Positions 7,421 to 9,733 of a stretch of 9,733 nucleotides of DNA are shown here, piece after piece (positions within the stretch are counted from its first letter, which is position 1; each line of letters starts with the position of its first letter). This DNA is from an uncultured Blautia sp. Its GTDB lineage: Bacteria > Bacillota > Clostridia > Lachnospirales > Lachnospiraceae. A model generated the notes under the pieces. That model did not search any database and was not told where the DNA came from. It was given only the letters and a program-made list of their open reading frames with translations. Both the position numbers and the translations under genes were made by a program. The stretch lies in NCBI GenBank assembly GCA_934371915.1, contig CAKROE010000085.1, positions 1-9,733 on the forward strand, read 5' to 3'.

Positions 7421-8899
7421 TTCCAAAACCCCTCTAGATATCAAAAATACTAACCGTGGATCTACTACTGTAAAAATCTTATCACCATTAATATCAGGCA
7501 TAATATCCTCCTTTACTAAATTAAGCCTAATCATGTCATTTACATATTTGCAAGCCGTACTCTCTTTTATATTAAAAGCATTGCAAACATCACTATATGT
7601 AAAATGTTCACGTCTAATCTGCAAGACCTTTTGCAGCCAACTAAAATAATCAGCCTTTCTTTTTGTATTTTCTGTTTGTAAGGAACAATAATCAAATTTC
7701 AAACAAAAATCCAACAACCCTTTGGATATTGCAGTAGGAGAGAAAGAAACAATGTCTTCTCCCGTCTCGTGGTAATACAATTCAGCTAACAATCTAATTA
7801 ATGAGCGAGGAGATGAATCTGCAAGTTTTAAAACTAATTGTCTATCAGACTCATTGGGAATTAGTGATGACAAGGTTACAGGGTTACTTTTATTCACACT
7901 ATAATATAATAGTCGTTTATCTATCAACCGTTCCAAATCATCTGTTTTCCACTCTATATTTATATCTTTAAACTTATCAAATCGAACATTTTGTCTATTC
8001 AATGTTTTCTTTACTTCAGACCATAAGCTAAAAACAATTGACAATTTTTTGGTATATAGTAACTCTGTATCTTGAAGTATATCTTTTGCAAAGTTAGCAA
8101 CCTTATCTACATCAGAATTGACATCTTTAAACTCGTCTATTTTGTCAAATAGTATAACAACCGAATCAAATCCTATTTGATTAGCTATTTCAAGCATACA
8201 ATCAAGCATTTGTTTTAATCGATCCTTATCCCATTTTGCAACGATTTCCATTGGTGCAGATTTAATTTCAGGAAGTTTTGCCTCCTTAAAATATTCCCTT
8301 ACAGCATCTTGAATTTCTTGACTATCTAATCCAATACTTCTACGAACAATATCCGACCCAAATCGTGAAACACCATCAAGGATAATATTGATAAACTTTA
8401 AGCTCTTGTTATACCATGATAGTATATTATACCATCTTTTTTTCTTTCTTATTTCCCGTGCTTTTTCATAGTATTCTTGTGCAAATTGAGGATCATAAAA
8501 CAATTCAATAAAATATGCCAATTGTTTACGTTGACTATCATTTATTTTTTTACGCTTTTTGGAATTCTCAAATAGCTGCTTTGTTATTCCATTAACTAAA
8601 ACCTGGAGAATTTTATAGAGAAAGTAATTTTCATTTTCCTGAAGAGGTATACCATCATATCTTGTTATTAACAATGGCATTGTAGATTTGTTTATTAAAT
8701 CTTCAAAAAGGAAATGTATAGTAGCTGATTTTCCTAATCCTCTTTGTCCAACTAATATTCTACTAGATCCATTTCTGGCATTGTCTCTAAGCTCTCTATA
8801 ATATCTTGGTTCAAAATAAATAGATTTAAGATGTTCCAAATCTTCTTCTGCACTATATTGTGCAAATGGATTCTTGCTTAAATTCCTGTATGACACCAT
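7412..8899 (-). CDS. P-loop ATPase of the Sll1717 type with a C-terminal winged helix
   Basis: This 495-residue ATPase opens with NPFAQYSAEEDLEHLKSIYF, resembling the N-terminus of P-loop ATPases of the Sll1717 family. Walker A is GQRGLGKS at residues 51-58. Walker B is SVVILFDKIDE at 246-256, with Lys within the usual hhhhDE pattern. A sensor-1-like segment IVFSLWSE is at about 288-295. SPRSLIRLLAEL at 363-374 resembles the lid of Orc/Cdc6-like AAA+ proteins. Residues about 100-215 are a basic helical insertion (KKRKK, RKKKRW). Residues about 415-490 look like a winged helix (YSDVCNAFNIKESTACKYVNDMIRLNLV), suggesting nucleic-acid or partner binding. Its partner and substrate are unknown. It starts 15 bases after wbuC but is much AT-richer (17 G+C of 60 at 8521-8580), so it looks acquired. 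A regulatory or sensor ATPase of a defence module is plausible but not shown. Confidence 0.75.
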   Translation of the reverse strand: MVSYRNLSKNPFAQYSAEEDLEHLKSIYFEPRYYRELRDNARNGSSRILVGQRGLGKSATIHFLFEDLINKSTMPLLITRYDGIPLQENENYFLYKILQVLVNGITKQLFENSKKRKKINDSQRKQLAYFIELFYDPQFAQEYYEKAREIRKKKRWYNILSWYNKSLKFINIILDGVSRFGSDIVRRSIGLDSQEIQDAVREYFKEAKLPEIKSAPMEIVAKWDKDRLKQMLDCMLEIANQIGFDSVVILFDKIDEFKDVNSDVDKVANFAKDILQDTELLYTKKLSIVFSLWSEVKKTLNRQNVRFDKFKDINIEWKTDDLERLIDKRLLYYSVNKSNPVTLSSLIPNESDRQLVLKLADSSPRSLIRLLAELYYHETGEDIVSFSPTAISKGLLDFCLKFDYCSLQTENTKRKADYFSWLQKVLQIRREHFTYSDVCNAFNIKESTACKYVNDMIRLNLVKEDIMPDINGDKIFTVVDPRLVFLISRGVLELK

Positions 8900-8914
8900 A
8901 TTTAACCATTTATA

Positions 8915-9355
8915 CTATCGTTTATACGCCCCGTCCTTTGCCTCAAATATCACACTCGGCTCTATTACTTCCACCGTGTGCCATGCCCCTTTTGGTATCT
9001 GACATCCATACTTTGCCTCCGCTGGGCAAAGACGAATGCGTTGTACCTCGCGATACTCTACTTTCCGTGTTACATCCTGTGCATCTATAGCCATAGGCAA
9101 GGCTTCAGATGTATTCTTTTCGTATGTCACTACTTCCTCATATATCACTTCATCCAGTTTCCCACACAAGCAGACAACTGTTTCTGTCGTGTCTTCATGC
9201 CTATGTATAGGCACAACAGTATCAGGAAGCAACGCATTCAGCATACGCTGGCTGGTATCAGCCGATGATGTACGCAAATCAAGGTTCTGACGTAAACGAG
9301 AATTCCCTTTTGCCTGTTCAAACAAATTATCTAGTAATTCTTTATTTATTTCCAT
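8915..9355 (-). CDS. wbuC: WbuC-family cupin-fold metalloprotein
   Basis: This 146-residue protein is a single-domain cupin of the WbuC family, often found with O-antigen and other polysaccharide genes; its reaction is unknown. The first cupin motif PIHRHEDTTETV supplies probable metal ligands H51, H53 and E58. The second motif GAWHTVEV supplies H126. The C-terminus DGAYKR matches the family's usual short Gly-Ala/Pro-Tyr ending. I chose the ATG at 9355 because MEINKELLDNLFEQA matches the normal family start. The frame stays open to a TTG at 9403, but that extension overlaps a hairpin and lacks family likeness. It follows the PIG-L gene on the same strand, and the ATPase gene begins 15 bases after its stop. 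Base composition is markedly higher (31 G+C of 60 at 9001-9060) than the next gene. Confidence 0.85.
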   Translation of the reverse strand: MEINKELLDNLFEQAKGNSRLRQNLDLRTSSADTSQRMLNALLPDTVVPIHRHEDTTETVVCLCGKLDEVIYEEVVTYEKNTSEALPMAIDAQDVTRKVEYREVQRIRLCPAEAKYGCQIPKGAWHTVEVIEPSVIFEAKDGAYKR

Positions 9356-9374
9356 ACCATTATATTCAATTATT

Positions 9375-9424
9375 GGGCATCCGCTTCGCCCTTCTTGGAA
9401 CAAAGAGGTAGAAGCAAAATGCCC
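9375..9424. other. Imperfect hairpin between the PIG-L and wbuC genes
   Basis: GGGCAT (9375-9380) pairs with ATGCCC (9419-9424), and inside it GCTTC (9383-9387) pairs with GAAGC (9411-9415), with a small internal loop. The inner 23 bases can partly pair again. It lies in the 96-base gap before the chosen wbuC start and could be an intercistronic processing or attenuating structure. There is no T-tract to make it a clear terminator. Confidence 0.4.
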
Positions 9425-9451
9425 ATATAGCCTTTAATATTTTCATTTCAT

Positions 9452-9733
9452 TCAATATCTGCGCAACACCACTTGAAATGCCTCTGCATAGTTGCATCCC
9501 CACTGGCTTCCGCGCATAGCTGCCAAGCCAGTGATATACTCTACACTTCGAGGATGAGGATAAGGACGCATTACGCCACGATACATAGAAAGAGCCTTAC
9601 ACTTAGCTTGTATTCCGTTCTGACCTACCTCAACATAACAGTTCGGACGGAACAGATTCATGGCATCGTTGATAGCCCACTCAGAGCATGATGGTACTTC
9701 CATATACCAAAACTCCTTCACTGGCTTCACTGT
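9452..9733 (-). CDS. PIG-L/LmbE family deacetylase, C-terminal fragment
   Basis: The frame is open to the right edge, so only the last 93 codons are present and the true start is outside the window. PIG-L family enzymes are zinc-dependent N-acetyl deacetylases of GlcNAc-type substrates, including sugars of glycolipids and antibiotics. The fragment fits the family C-terminus: WYMEVPSCSEW, then K-AL--YRGVM, PHPRSVEYITGLAAMRG and the closing NYAEAFQVV. The catalytic AHPDDE-type motif would lie upstream, outside the window. It precedes wbuC on the same strand, in keeping with a cell-surface sugar setting. The codon GTG at 9730 is internal and is not a start. Confidence 0.75.
   Translation of the reverse strand, partial: TVKPVKEFWYMEVPSCSEWAINDAMNLFRPNCYVEVGQNGIQAKCKALSMYRGVMRPYPHPRSVEYITGLAAMRGSQWGCNYAEAFQVVLRRY

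Noticed and set aside
9356..9403. Upstream TTG start adding 16 residues to WbuC
   Set aside because: The family-like start is the ATG at 9355. The extension overlaps the hairpin at 9375-9424 and shows no likeness to WbuC proteins.
1..9733. Transposase, integrase, tRNA or CRISPR array as the mobilising element of the island
   Set aside because: I looked for such features on both strands and saw none. The only boundary hint is the short CGTTTATA match, which is weak.

Overview
The window looks like a chromosomal segment from a Bacteroidales bacterium (Bacteroides/Prevotella-like). This rests on AT-rich leaders without Shine-Dalgarno motifs, one good match to the Bacteroidetes -7 promoter box (TAnnTTTG), and the style of the flanking proteins. 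It is an inference, not a species call. All supported protein genes lie on the minus strand, so transcription runs from high to low coordinates.

At the right edge are the end of a PIG-L family deacetylase (9452-9733) and a WbuC-type cupin (8915-9355). Both are ordinary, fairly GC-rich genes of the surface-polysaccharide kind. From about 8900 down to about 1010 the DNA becomes visibly AT-richer and holds what I read as a defence island. In transcription order it contains: a Sll1717-type P-loop ATPase with a C-terminal winged helix (7412-8899); a 229-base gap packed with hairpins that looks like a plus-strand structured RNA with its own promoter and end hairpin (about 7215-7420); a leucine-rich-repeat protein with a C-terminal TIR domain (5734-7182); and then a complete anti-phage QatABCD operon. 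The Qat genes are the KAP ATPase QatA, the Gly-rich QatB, the QueC-like QatC and the TatD-like nuclease QatD. A basic 24-codon mini-ORF bridges qatD to an unrecognised gene (1-940, running off the left edge), where base composition rises again.

qatABCD is tightly packed: 2-base gap A-B, 16-base overlap B-C, ATGA overlap C-D. The LRR-TIR gene ends only 40 bases before qatA with no visible promoter between them, so the five genes may be one transcript. QatABCD is an established defence system. The parts that look less described are the LRR-TIR gene joined to its front, the NTP-binding gene above it, and the possible antisense RNA gene between those two. One working idea is a layered island in which the LRR-TIR protein is a second, NAD-consuming arm beside Qat. 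The alternative is that three unrelated defence modules simply sit together.
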